Source: Armatimonadota bacterium (GTDB lineage: Bacteria > Bacteroidota > Ignavibacteria > OLB7). From it: a stretch of DNA of 54,035 nucleotides. A program made the position numbers and the translations under genes. The stretch lies in the NCBI GenBank assembly GCA_020850315.1, contig JADZEY010000046.1, positions 1 through 54,035 of the forward strand. The letters are read 5' to 3'. The notes beneath the pieces are model-generated. The model was not told where the DNA came from. It saw only the letters and a program-made list of their open reading frames with translations, and did not search any database. Positions 27,745 to 36,263 of this stretch are shown here, in pieces (position 1 is the stretch's first letter; each line of letters opens with the position of its first letter).

Positions 27745-27956
27745 CGAAGCCCTTCTGAAAATTATTGCGTGATATGGAGCCTTCTGCAGCGGCTCCACAC
27801 GTGTTCACTGTTTGATTGCAAGGAACTTACGGCCAATGCGAACAACGAGCATGTAGAAAAAAAGGTTAGCGCGCCTTTCTGCGGCTAAAGGATTGTTGCA
27901 GAAGCTGGTTGATAGGTATTCCCCTCTCAACAATCGAGCCGGTTGGGTTAATCAAC

Positions 27957-27974
27957 TACTGAAGTTACGCAGTA
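27957..27974 (-). repeat. Short inverted repeat, left copy (TACTGCGTAAC type)
   Basis: The reverse complement TACTGCGTAACTTCAGTA matches 31092-31108 (TACTGCGTAACCTCAGT) at 16 of 17 positions. The two copies are inverted relative to each other and lie outside the fibre gene on both sides. Confidence 0.6.
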
Positions 27975-27984
27975 CCCTAAAATG

Positions 27985-28040
27985 ATAGGCAGCACAAGGC
28001 GTTTCATAAAGTATGCTCTCCGCATTACTCTGTCAACGCG
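27985..28040 (+). repeat. Flanking direct repeat, left copy
   Basis: TAGGCAGCACAAGGCGTTTC, then ATAAAGTATG and CTGTCA, recurs at 30776-30830 as TAGGCAGCATAAGGCGTTTC and ATAGAGTGTG. The first 28 bases match with three differences, and the match weakens further right. A shorter third relative occurs at 53159-53190. Confidence 0.65.
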
Positions 28041-28163
28041 CCTTGACTGCCTATCTCAGCTTCTACTTCTCTATGAAGTACACAGTCTGTGCCCAGATTG
28101 CACAGTTATTCTCCTTATCGGAACAGAGTATCTCACACGCTGTCCTTCAGCGGCTATAGTATC

Positions 28164-30470
28164 CTACGGTGTTACAGCTGCAACGCTTGTGACAGCACCG
28201 GATGGTCCAACAACCCGAAGTTCACGCGTAACTCCATTATCGAAAATATAGAGCTTGTAAACGCCAGCTGTTCCTGCTGGATTTGTGTTCCGGGATGCCA
28301 GCGAAATTGTTCCATTACCACGAATGTCAAGCTCTGAGACTGGAGTTCCAGTCTTAATTCCAACATCGGCATTGTTGCCCAAAGCTACAGCGTTGTTTTG
28401 GCCGACAACTGCACCTGCCCCAACAGCTGTTGCGTTGTCCAAACCAATTGCGGAGGCGTTAGCACTGGCTCCTAAAAATGTATTATTTGATCCACCTTGA
28501 ATAGCTGTCCCAGCAAACCGACCAAGTGCTGAATTACCGCTTCCTGTGTTAACACTGCTTAAGGCACTGTAGCCGAATGCAGAATTATTGCTTCCAGAAT
28601 TATTTGCAAGCAATGCGTCCCCTCCAACAGCAGTATTGCTGGAGCCAGTGTTGTTGGTGACTAGTGCTAATGAACCCACGGCAGTATTATTTGCTGCGGT
28701 ATTATTCCCTAGTGATTGCCACCCCATTGCTGTGTTGTCATTGCTTGTTAGGTTGGAACCAAGTGATAAATAACCTACCGAAGTATTGCGAACGCCGTCC
28801 GTGTTTTTCCATAAGGCTCTGAAACCAACAGCGGTGATTTGGCTAGCTTGATTATCGTTCAATGCATCCGCGCCCACTGCTGTGTTCTGGCTGCCGTTGG
28901 TCATATCCCGCAATGCAACTAAGCCCACAGCCGTATTCCCGAATCCATCAATATTCGCTGATAGTGCCCCACCACCAACAGCAGTATTGTTGAAGCCAAT
29001 AGTGTTTGCTATCATTGCATCAGCGCCAATTGCTGTGTTATGGGTTGCTGTAGTATTGGCATTTAGCGCATTCTTTCCTATTGCCGTATTGGATTGTCCA
29101 CTAGTGTTGTCGCTCATTGCATTGGTTCCTATTGCCGTATTCCAAATGCCATCAACATTATCTGCCAGAGTAAGGTAGCCTATTGCTGTATTGCCAAAAC
29201 CAATAGTGTTGCTGCGTAGTGCCGATCTACTAATCGCAACGTTACTGCTTCCACTAGTATTCGATGCCAAAGCGAATGACCCTATGGCTGTGTTATCTGA
29301 GCCAGTGGAGATATTCAACGCTTGGTAGCCAATAGCTGTGCTATTATCTGATGTAGTGTTTGCAGCAAGCGTAGCAAAACCAATGGCAGTATTCCGTAGG
29401 CCAGTTGTGTTTGCGGCTAATGCGTCGGCTCCCACGGCAGTATTTTCGCTTACGCTATTGTTCCGCAAAGCGTTGGTTCCAATAGCAAGATTACTTTGCC
29501 CAGTTCCGTTGCTGTTCAAAGCGTTGCTTCCAATAGCGGTGTTGTTGCCAGCAGTTGAGTTCTGCAACGCCTGAAACCCGATTGCTGTGTTATCTGCCGA
29601 TGTTGTGTTTATCGCAAGCACATTACTGCCAACTGCTGTGTTGCGTAATCCGGTCATATTTGCTGTTAAGGCATTGCTTCCAACAGCAGTATTATTGCTT
29701 ACGGTATTAGCCAACAGTGCATTGGTTCCTACGGCTGTGTTATTCCCGCCAACTACATTGTTTTGCAATGCTGCTGATCCTAAAGCAGTATTTCCTGCCC
29801 CTGCGTTGACTGAGCCGGAATTAACCCCGGCAAACACATTGGTTGTTCCCGTCCCGTTAATATGAAGCACCCGATTACCACCAATCTCGTAATGCTGACC
29901 ACTATTGATGTCAGTTGCTACATCCAGCCCTGCTGTTGGTGCTGCAGCAACACCTATCCCAACTTGCCCTGTAGTGAAAACACGCATCCGTTCGCTGTTA
30001 TTTGTACGAATCACAAGTGGTTGTCCATCTTTTGTCCCTAAAAAATTAGTAGCGGGATTTGTTCCCGAATTTCCCAGCAGTTCCCAGAACACCCCACTGG
30101 TATTGATCTTAATCATGTTGTAGATGGTGGTAGAATCCATAAATGGCACCCAATGAGGAGCCAGAGGGGTGGCCTCATTGTACTCAAATCGATTGGCATC
30201 TAAATTGAATATCAACAACGATTTAGCTGGACTCATAACACCGTTCCGCTGAGTCTGAGTTAATCGTGGCATCAAAAAACCACCATCGGTTGTTACTAAT
30301 TCCAAAATCGCTGACCGATCTGGCTGAAGAGTTCCAACCCCTAAGTGGCCGTAAATATCAACAGTGGGACTGGTCCTAACAATCTGAGCCACCATCGGAT
30401 AGGGCATCAGAAAGAAGATTGAAAATGCTGCACATAACATGCCTGTGCATAGTGCGTATAGATTACGCAT
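28164..30470 (-). CDS. Fibre-like protein with ~28 tandem NTAxG-type repeats
   Basis: A protein of 768 residues with a signal peptide (MRNLYALCTGMLCAAFSIFF...). The ribosome site TGGAG precedes the ATG. Residues 35-80 carry the tail-fibre-like module GHLGVGTLQPDRSAILELVT, then GGFLMPRLTQTQRNGV, common in Bacteroidetes fibre and adhesin proteins. Residues 227 to about 695 are some 28 copies of a 15-17-residue unit, NTA[VI]GxxAL with about eight variable residues, as in trimeric YadA/Hia head domains and phage fibre stalks, where each repeat makes one turn of a left-handed beta-roll. The protein ends in IFDNGVTRELRVVGPSG without a YadA membrane anchor or T9SS domain, so its anchoring is unexplained. 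One 60-base line of this gene counts 45% GC against 60% in a line of the ABC ATPase gene. Flanking repeats suggest mobility. Confidence 0.75.
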   Translation of the reverse strand: MRNLYALCTGMLCAAFSIFFLMPYPMVAQIVRTSPTVDIYGHLGVGTLQPDRSAILELVTTDGGFLMPRLTQTQRNGVMSPAKSLLIFNLDANRFEYNEATPLAPHWVPFMDSTTIYNMIKINTSGVFWELLGNSGTNPATNFLGTKDGQPLVIRTNNSERMRVFTTGQVGIGVAAAPTAGLDVATDINSGQHYEIGGNRVLHINGTGTTNVFAGVNSGSVNAGAGNTALGSAALQNNVVGGNNTAVGTNALLANTVSNNTAVGSNALTANMTGLRNTAVGSNVLAINTTSADNTAIGFQALQNSTAGNNTAIGSNALNSNGTGQSNLAIGTNALRNNSVSENTAVGADALAANTTGLRNTAIGFATLAANTTSDNSTAIGYQALNISTGSDNTAIGSFALASNTSGSSNVAISRSALRSNTIGFGNTAIGYLTLADNVDGIWNTAIGTNAMSDNTSGQSNTAIGKNALNANTTATHNTAIGADAMIANTIGFNNTAVGGGALSANIDGFGNTAVGLVALRDMTNGSQNTAVGADALNDNQASQITAVGFRALWKNTDGVRNTSVGYLSLGSNLTSNDNTAMGWQSLGNNTAANNTAVGSLALVTNNTGSSNTAVGGDALLANNSGSNNSAFGYSALSSVNTGSGNSALGRFAGTAIQGGSNNTFLGASANASAIGLDNATAVGAGAVVGQNNAVALGNNADVGIKTGTPVSELDIRGNGTISLASRNTNPAGTAGVYKLYIFDNGVTRELRVVGPSGAVTSVAAVTP

Positions 30471-30702
30471 TGGTCAACTCCAGGAAGAAGTGTGAGTTAT
30501 TAGGTACTGTAGAACCGTTGTTTGTGTTCTCTCAGTAGGCTTGAATAAGGTTCAGCGACGAAGGGGGAAGAGGTAAGGAACGAGAAAGGAGTAGAAGGCA
30601 GGATGAAAAATTCAAAATGGCAATAAAGCATCCGAAACAAGAAAGTAGTTTTTGTATAACAATTCACGAGCCAACAATACTACTATGGATTGCTTCTCAA
30701 CG

Positions 30703-30735
30703 CAAAGTTACTATAAAGTCTGACAGATATTCAAA
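30703..30735 (-). promoter_or_regulatory. Bacteroidetes-type promoter for the fibre gene
   Basis: On the minus strand TTTG (30735-30732), N21 and TAACTTTG (30710-30703) fit the -33/-7 pattern exactly. The leader to the ATG at 30470 would be about 225 bases. Confidence 0.6.
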
Positions 30736-30775
30736 CCTAAATTTCTTTCTGAGGTTATGTGGTGACTTGGGGTAT

Positions 30776-30830
30776 TAGGCAGCATAAGGCGTTTCATAGA
30801 GTGTGTTCGCTGCATTCTGTCAGTTGAAGA
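30776..30830 (+). repeat. Flanking direct repeat, right copy
   Basis: Partner of 27985-28040, in the same orientation, on the other side of the fibre gene. Confidence 0.65.
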
Positions 30831-31090
30831 TTGCGCGGCTGAAACGGTATCAGGTAACCATCTATCAACTCTACGATCTTCTTCTGAACAGACTTGCCCC
30901 CCGAATCTTGTTTGAAATCTACGGTTTCACGTACTCGCCTTGCGCAGAGTTTGAATAGTGAACACTTGCCCGTGCTATGGCTCCACTCATACTTCGATGT
31001 GATGCAGCATGAGCGGAGGGTGTATTCTGGCGAAATATTGAGTCACTGCAATCACCAAGCTCCATCATGGTGTTGCGTAAGGTCAGTTAC

Positions 31091-31108
31091 GTACTGCGTA
31101 ACCTCAGT
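31091..31108 (+). repeat. Short inverted repeat, right copy
   Basis: TACTGCGTAACCTCAGT (31092-31108) pairs with 27957-27974. A tandem relative TGCGTAAGGTCAGT lies 20 bases upstream (31074-31087), and the right end enters the last codons of the signal peptidase gene. Confidence 0.55.
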
Positions 31109-32117
31109 CAATCACATTAAAAAGGCGGCCCCAACGGATGGATCCCAGCTTCTCCCAAATGCTGGTTTGTTCGGCGGGGTTTTCGGTGTTGGCAATCCCA
31201 TCTCCATCGCGATCAACCGCCACCGGCCACGACCAATACACAATCAGTGGTGTTCCAATCACATCATCCATCGGGACAAAGCCCCAGTATCGGCTGTCTA
31301 ACGAGTTCCACCGGTTGTCCCCCATTCCAAAGCAGTAGTCCCGCTCCACCGTGTAGGAAGTAACCGACTTCCCGTCAACTTTTATGATCTCTCCATCGCG
31401 CTCAACTTCGTGTCCTTCCCGCATCACAAAAATGCGCCAAGCCCGGTAGGTGGAGTCGTTCAGCGGAATGATGTCTCCTTTTTGGGGGATGCGGAGCGGC
31501 CCCCAGTTGTCGCGGGTGAAGCCGTAGCCTTCCGGGAAGGTTTGGCTTGCATCGCCCGAGCTTGGTGTGCTGAGCATCGGATCGAATTTGGCTAATTCCG
31601 GCAACGGCTGCTCAACTCCATTGATATAAATTTTTGTGTTGATGATCTGCAAGGTGTCGCCGGCGGTGGCCACGCAGCGTTTTAGGTAGTACTGAAAGTC
31701 GCGGGCCTTGACATCGCTGCGCCCCCCGGGAAAAATGAAGACAATCACATCCCCTTTCTGCGGGTCGCGCAAGCCAGGAAGAGTGAAATAGGGGAGTGGA
31801 ATGTTGAAGAAGGGAATAGTCTGCGGCGACGAACCGCCGTAGATGAAGCGATTGACGAACAGGAAATCCCCCGGCAACACCTCGTTCTCCATCGAACCAG
31901 TAGGAACCACAAAGGAGGCGATAAGGATGCCGTTAATCACCATCACAATCAGCAGCGAGCTGAAGATGGTTTTCACCCAGGACCAAAGCTCTTGCCCTAA
32001 TGTTAGTTTTTGCTGGGGAGGCTTCCCTGCTCCATTCTGTTCATTGTGATTGGTAGCGGTGGGGCGTGAGGTTGTTTTCTTCCCGCTCAAAATCTGCTTC
32101 CGTTCCTCTGGGTTCAT
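31104..32117 (-). CDS. lepB: Signal peptidase I (catalytically intact)
   Basis: A protein of 337 residues that cleaves signal peptides of Sec-exported proteins at the inner membrane. One membrane anchor spans about residues 48-70. The nucleophile S75 lies in VVPTGSMENEVLPGD and the general-base lysine K146 in YYLKRCVATAGD. Box E (GMGDNRWNSLDSRYWG) is intact. The long insert between boxes (about residues 90-140) is normal for Bacteroidetes enzymes. It starts 36 bases after the degenerate paralogue's stop codon (32154), forming an operon lepA - pseudo-lepB - lepB on the minus strand, and serves the many exported proteins in this window. Confidence 0.93.
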   Translation of the reverse strand: MNPEERKQILSGKKTTSRPTATNHNEQNGAGKPPQQKLTLGQELWSWVKTIFSSLLIVMVINGILIASFVVPTGSMENEVLPGDFLFVNRFIYGGSSPQTIPFFNIPLPYFTLPGLRDPQKGDVIVFIFPGGRSDVKARDFQYYLKRCVATAGDTLQIINTKIYINGVEQPLPELAKFDPMLSTPSSGDASQTFPEGYGFTRDNWGPLRIPQKGDIIPLNDSTYRAWRIFVMREGHEVERDGEIIKVDGKSVTSYTVERDYCFGMGDNRWNSLDSRYWGFVPMDDVIGTPLIVYWSWPVAVDRDGDGIANTENPAEQTSIWEKLGSIRWGRLFNVID

Positions 32118-32153
32118 ATATCTGCGCTCGGTTGTTATTTGCTTCTCGGTTGC

Positions 32154-33032
32154 TTACTCAATGGATCTGAACATCCGCCCCCAGCGGATTGCAGCAATCC
32201 GTTCCCACAGCGATAACGCTTCTTCGGGGGCGTACGGGTTCGGAATGCCGTCCTTGTTCCGGTCGGCGGCGGTTGGCCATGACCAATAGACAAACACTGG
32301 TCGGCCAACAATGGCATCGTAAGGGATGAATCCCCAGTAGCGGCTGTCCATGGAGTTCCAACGGTTATCCCCCAAACCAAAGCAGTAGTCGCGCTCAATT
32401 TGGTAGGAAGTTGCTGGCCGTCCGTCAATGCTGATTGTGGCCCCCATCCGTTCGACTTGATGCCCTTCGCGGCGGATAAATATCCGCCACGTATCCATTG
32501 TTTCCGGGCCTAACTGAATCAGATCGCCTTTTTGGGGAACCCGCATTGGCCCCCAGTTGTTGCGGGTGAAACCGCTTCTGTTGGGGAAACTTCTGGTAGC
32601 ATCGTCGCTGGGTAGCGCGGCAAATGTGGAATCGAATGTGACGGTTGCCGGGGGCTGCTGTGGCTTGCCGTTCACCCACACAACGTTGTCTCTGATCTGA
32701 ACCGTGTCGCCAGCAATGGCCACGCAGCGTTCCATGTAGTGCTGTGGAAGATCGGGCATTACTTGGTCGCGCAATCCAGGGAACTTGAAGATGATAACCC
32801 TTCCGCGCTCCGGCATTGCTTGCTCTGCGGATGCAACAAGGTAATCCCCCAGAAAGATGGCACTCTCCATTGCACTGGTTGGAACTAAATAGGTCTTTAC
32901 CCCAGGAACAACCAACCCAACAAGGCCAAAAATTAGCAATGGACTGAAGGGGAGCAGAACCAACAGCGCGCCCCCCAATACAAGGTAGCGAGTCCGAAAT
33001 CGGCGACGCGGAAGTAATGGTTCAGAAGGCAT
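32154..33032 (-). CDS. Signal peptidase I paralogue lacking both catalytic residues
   Basis: A protein of 292 residues, clearly homologous to the adjacent signal peptidase (shared GFTRxNWGP, PQKGD, ERDYCFG and GDNRWNSxDSRYWG). The serine box reads YLVPTSAMESAIFLGD: the nucleophile position is A54, with S53 shifted by one. The lysine box reads QHYMERCVAIAGD: K is replaced by E101. I checked both codons in the DNA (GCA and GAA). The fold, membrane anchor (about residues 15-40), binding boxes and reading frame are intact, so it is not a decaying pseudogene. A precedent is S. aureus SpsA, an inactive paralogue beside active SpsB. Its role is unknown: it may bind substrates or modulate its partner. 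Confidence 0.85.
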   Translation of the reverse strand: MPSEPLLPRRRFRTRYLVLGGALLVLLPFSPLLIFGLVGLVVPGVKTYLVPTSAMESAIFLGDYLVASAEQAMPERGRVIIFKFPGLRDQVMPDLPQHYMERCVAIAGDTVQIRDNVVWVNGKPQQPPATVTFDSTFAALPSDDATRSFPNRSGFTRNNWGPMRVPQKGDLIQLGPETMDTWRIFIRREGHQVERMGATISIDGRPATSYQIERDYCFGLGDNRWNSMDSRYWGFIPYDAIVGRPVFVYWSWPTAADRNKDGIPNPYAPEEALSLWERIAAIRWGRMFRSIE

Positions 33033-33089
33033 GAGATGGTATGGCTAAAGCTCTGGAAATTCCTCTGCTTCTCCGTTCCCATATGTTGT

Positions 33090-34904
33090 TTATTCATCCA
33101 TCGAGAGGACCGCCAAAAATGCTTCCTGCGGAATTTCCACCGCGCCCACTTGCTTCATTCGCTTCTTCCCCTCTTTCTGCTTCTCAATCAGTTTCCGCTT
33201 GCGGCTGATGTCGCCGCCGTAGCACTTGGCCAGCACGTCTTTTCGGAGCGCTTTGATGGTCTCGCGGGCAATCACTTTTGCGCCAATCGCCGCCTGCACC
33301 GGAATCTCGAACATATGGCGCGGGATCAGTTCGCGAAGTTTTGCGCAAAGTTTCCTGCCGTAGAAATACGCCTTGTCGCGGTGGATAATAATCGAAAGGG
33401 CATCCACTGGTTCGTTGCTCAACAGAATATCCAATTTTACCAAGTCCCCTTCGCGCATTCCGATGACTTCGTAATCGAACGAGGCGTACCCGCGCGAGGC
33501 AGATTTCAGCTTGTCGTAAAAATCAAAAATCACCTCGGCCAGCGGTATCTCGAACGTGATGTCCACACGGGTGGAGGAAAGGTAGCTGGTGTTTTTGTAG
33601 ATGCCGCGCCGCTCGATGCAGAGCTTGGTGACAACGCCAATATATTCCGCCGGGCAGATGATCTGCGCCCGGATGTACGGCTCCTCAACAATATCAATCA
33701 ACCCCGGCGGCGGAAGGTCGGCGGGGTTATCTACCAGAATTTGCTCGCCGTTGGTTTTCGTCACCTGATACTCCACGTTCGGAATGGTGGTGACGATTGT
33801 TTGGTTGAACTCACGCTCCAGCCGCTCCTGCACAATCTCCATGTGAAGCATCCCCAAAAAACCGCAGCGGAAACCGAACCCAAGCGCGGTGGAGGTCTCC
33901 GGCTCGTAGGTGATTGCCGAATCGTTCAAGGTGAGTTTTGCCAGCGAGTCGCGGAGGGTTTCGTAGTCGTCCGAGATGGCTGGATAGATACCAGCAAACA
34001 CCATCGGCTTCACCTCGCGGAACCCGGGGATTGGGTCTTGGGCTCCGCCACGGCTTAACGTAACGGTGTCCCCGACTTTGGTATCCTTCACGTCCTTGAT
34101 TGCCGCAGTGAAGTACCCCACCCCACCGCACGGAATCGCCTTTGTTCTGACGCGGCTCATGTGCAGCATCCCCGCTTCCTCCACCGTGAACTCAGCACCA
34201 GTGTACATGAACTTCACTTTGTCATCTTCACGAAGTGTTCCATCCACCACGCGGACGTAGGTGATGGTCCCGCGGTAGCTGTCGAACAGTGAGTCGAAGA
34301 TCAACGCCCGCAGCGGGGCATCGGGGTTGCCGCGTGGCGGCGGGATGCGCTGAACAATCGCCTCCAAAATTTCCTCGATCCCAATCCCAGCTTTTGCCGA
34401 GGCCAGGATCATCTCTTCTTCCTTGCATCCCAGAAGATCAATCACCTGCTGCTTCACCCCTTCCAGAGTGGTTGCTGCCGAAGGGAGGTCAATTTTGTTG
34501 ATGACCGGGATGATCTCCAAGCCAGCATCAATCGCCAGATAGAGGTTGGCGATGGTTTGGGCCTCCACCCCCTGTGTTGCGTCCACAACCAGCAGCGCGC
34601 CTTCGCACGCGGCAAGGGAGCGGGAGACTTCGTAGCTGAAATCAACGTGGCCCGGCGTGTCAATCAGATTTAGGCTGTAGGTGGCTGCGTCGCCGGTGCT
34701 GTTCGGGCGGCGGTAATCCATCTGGATGGCGTGCAGCTTGATGGTGATGCCACGTTCCTGTTCCAGCGGATTATCGTCCAAAATCTGGTTCGTGGTCATC
34801 TCACGCGCTGTCACCCGCCCGGTGGTTTCCAACAGGCGGTCGGCAAGCGTGGATTTGCCGTGATCTATGTGGGCAATAATGCAGAAGTTGCGGATGTTGT
34901 TCAT
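33090..34904 (-). CDS. lepA: Elongation factor 4 (LepA)
   Basis: A protein of 604 residues from the ATG at 34904 ([20 protein letters not shown]); the TTG six codons upstream is less family-like. Translational GTPase: P-loop AHIDHGKST, switch [26 protein letters not shown], plus the EF-G-like domains and the LepA-specific C-terminal domain ([20 protein letters not shown]). It promotes ribosome back-translocation or initiation under stress. As in many bacteria it is followed by a signal peptidase gene; here two follow. A promoter lies at 35024-35055. Confidence 0.96.
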   Translation of the reverse strand: MNNIRNFCIIAHIDHGKSTLADRLLETTGRVTAREMTTNQILDDNPLEQERGITIKLHAIQMDYRRPNSTGDAATYSLNLIDTPGHVDFSYEVSRSLAACEGALLVVDATQGVEAQTIANLYLAIDAGLEIIPVINKIDLPSAATTLEGVKQQVIDLLGCKEEEMILASAKAGIGIEEILEAIVQRIPPPRGNPDAPLRALIFDSLFDSYRGTITYVRVVDGTLREDDKVKFMYTGAEFTVEEAGMLHMSRVRTKAIPCGGVGYFTAAIKDVKDTKVGDTVTLSRGGAQDPIPGFREVKPMVFAGIYPAISDDYETLRDSLAKLTLNDSAITYEPETSTALGFGFRCGFLGMLHMEIVQERLEREFNQTIVTTIPNVEYQVTKTNGEQILVDNPADLPPPGLIDIVEEPYIRAQIICPAEYIGVVTKLCIERRGIYKNTSYLSSTRVDITFEIPLAEVIFDFYDKLKSASRGYASFDYEVIGMREGDLVKLDILLSNEPVDALSIIIHRDKAYFYGRKLCAKLRELIPRHMFEIPVQAAIGAKVIARETIKALRKDVLAKCYGGDISRKRKLIEKQKEGKKRMKQVGAVEIPQEAFLAVLSMDE

Positions 34905-35023
34905 CGTGCAAAAAGTGTTCAACCAAGCTGCTTCCCCCGGCAGATGCTTCCCACTTGGAAGGCCATAAGCGGCGGCGCAGCTTCAATCACTGCTGGAACG
35001 GGATAGTGTGAAAAACAAAGAGC

Positions 35024-35055
35024 CAAACATACGCCCCCCTTGCCGAGTGTGCAAG
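35024..35055 (-). promoter_or_regulatory. Bacteroidetes-type promoter for the lepA operon
   Basis: On the minus strand CTTG (35055-35052), N20 and TATGTTTG (35031-35024) fit the pattern. It lies between the gppA stop and the lepA start, leaving a leader of about 115 bases. Confidence 0.6.
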
Positions 35056-35092
35056 ACAGCGTGCGGTAACGGGTTGTCGGGAAAAAGGAAGA

Positions 35093-36025
35093 TTACTGCG
35101 GTGGTTGCTGGCCAAGCTCGCGAAGCATCACCCCGTAGCGGACTCCACGTGTGCTGACCATCAGCGCAGGAAGTTGATACCGCCTCATAAATTCATCCAA
35201 GATGATTGCTCCCGCCAGAATAATATCAGCGCGCCCGCTGCTGATTTGGGGGATTGCAGCGGTTTCCGCCAACGTCAGCCCCGCAAGCCGCTCGGTTGCG
35301 GAATGGATGTAGCCAGCGGGAAGCCACTGCCCGTTCAATTCTTCGGCGTTGAAGTGTTTCATCCCGGCGTGCATTGCCCCCAACGTTGTCACCGTTCCGG
35401 CCACTCCAACGGCAAGGGTTTGCGGGGGAAGCCGGAACGCTTTTTCTAACTCCGTGCAAGCAAACGTGCGGGCGTTGGCAAGCTCGGCAGCCGATGGTGG
35501 AAGGTTGGGGAAGCACCGCTCCGTCACCCGAACCGCGCCAATATCAAGGCTGATGCTGTTCTGAAGTTCGCTCCCATTTCCAACGGCAATTTCGGTGCTG
35601 CCGCCGCCAATATCTATCACAGCAATGGCCGGCGATTGGCGTGCCGTCCCAGCAATCCCGAACAGCGCGCCACGGTAGGTCCAGCGGGCTTCATCGTGGC
35701 CACTCAGCACCTCAATCGTGATTCCGGTTCGCTGCGCCATCTCGCCAATAAACTCCTGCTGGTTGCTGGCATCGCGTAGCGCGCTGGTTCCAAACGCAAC
35801 GATTCGCTCGGCGTTGTGCGATTCGGCAATCTGGCGGTAGCGCAGCAGAAAATCCGCCATGCGGTCGAACGTTTCCGGCATGATTACGCGCCTTGCATCA
35901 ACCCCTTTTCCCAGCCGAGCAATCGCGTGTTCATCGCCAAGTATCTGGATTGTTCCATCTGGCTGCGTCGCTGCCGTCACCATCAGGATGGTGTTGGTGC
36001 CGATGTCAATGGTGGAGAAGATCAT
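35093..36025 (-). CDS. Ppx/GppA family phosphatase
   Basis: A protein of 310 residues from the ATG at 36025 (MIFSTIDIGTNTILM); the 36 codons upstream are not family-like. Acetate/sugar-kinase-fold motifs: DIGTNT at the N-terminus, GTSALRDA, LSGHDEARW and DIGGGSTEIAVGNG. It hydrolyses polyphosphate or the (p)ppGpp precursor pppGpp. The length (~310) and the absence of the C-terminal HD-type domain match the short, single-module form. Which substrate is used cannot be told from sequence. A terminator was not seen, and a separate lepA promoter follows. Confidence 0.88.
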   Translation of the reverse strand: MIFSTIDIGTNTILMVTAATQPDGTIQILGDEHAIARLGKGVDARRVIMPETFDRMADFLLRYRQIAESHNAERIVAFGTSALRDASNQQEFIGEMAQRTGITIEVLSGHDEARWTYRGALFGIAGTARQSPAIAVIDIGGGSTEIAVGNGSELQNSISLDIGAVRVTERCFPNLPPSAAELANARTFACTELEKAFRLPPQTLAVGVAGTVTTLGAMHAGMKHFNAEELNGQWLPAGYIHSATERLAGLTLAETAAIPQISSGRADIILAGAIILDEFMRRYQLPALMVSTRGVRYGVMLRELGQQPPQ

Positions 36026-36263
36026 GGAGGAAACGTAGTGGGGTGGGGGGCAGGTCTTGAGCGTAGTTGCCTGCCACCGAATGCTGTACCTTACTGAAGG
36101 ATATGCGCTTCTACTGAAGTTGTCTGGCAGCAAGCAACCGAACGGGCAAGACCCACGGCTATGCCTTGCGTCAATCCTTCGGTGGCTTGATGAATACTGT
36201 GAACAGGAGTGGAACGCTTGCTTCCAACCTGACTGTTTGCGTACGTCCTGTCCACAATCCGAA

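Larger units (their letters stand above)
27745..28163. other. 419-base gap beside the fibre gene
   Basis: Between the divergent sigma gene and the end of the fibre gene. It holds an inverted short repeat (27957-27974) and a direct-repeat copy (27985-28040) that has a partner at 30776-30830. I see no gene. Confidence 0.6.
30471..31103. other. 633-base gap upstream of the fibre gene
   Basis: It holds a promoter for the fibre gene (30703-30735), the right copy of the direct repeat (30776-30830), a degraded dispersed repeat (30990-31020) and two TGCGTAA motifs (31074-31108). I see no credible gene; the frame 30894-31301 is a shadow of the signal peptidase gene. Confidence 0.6.

Noticed and set aside
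28164-30470. CRISPR array, because of the regular repeats
   Set aside because: The repeats are imperfect at the DNA level, in one open reading frame, and encode a repeat protein.
30894-31301. 135-codon plus-strand ORF
   Set aside because: Mostly intergenic and antisense to the signal peptidase C-terminus, with no signal or family.
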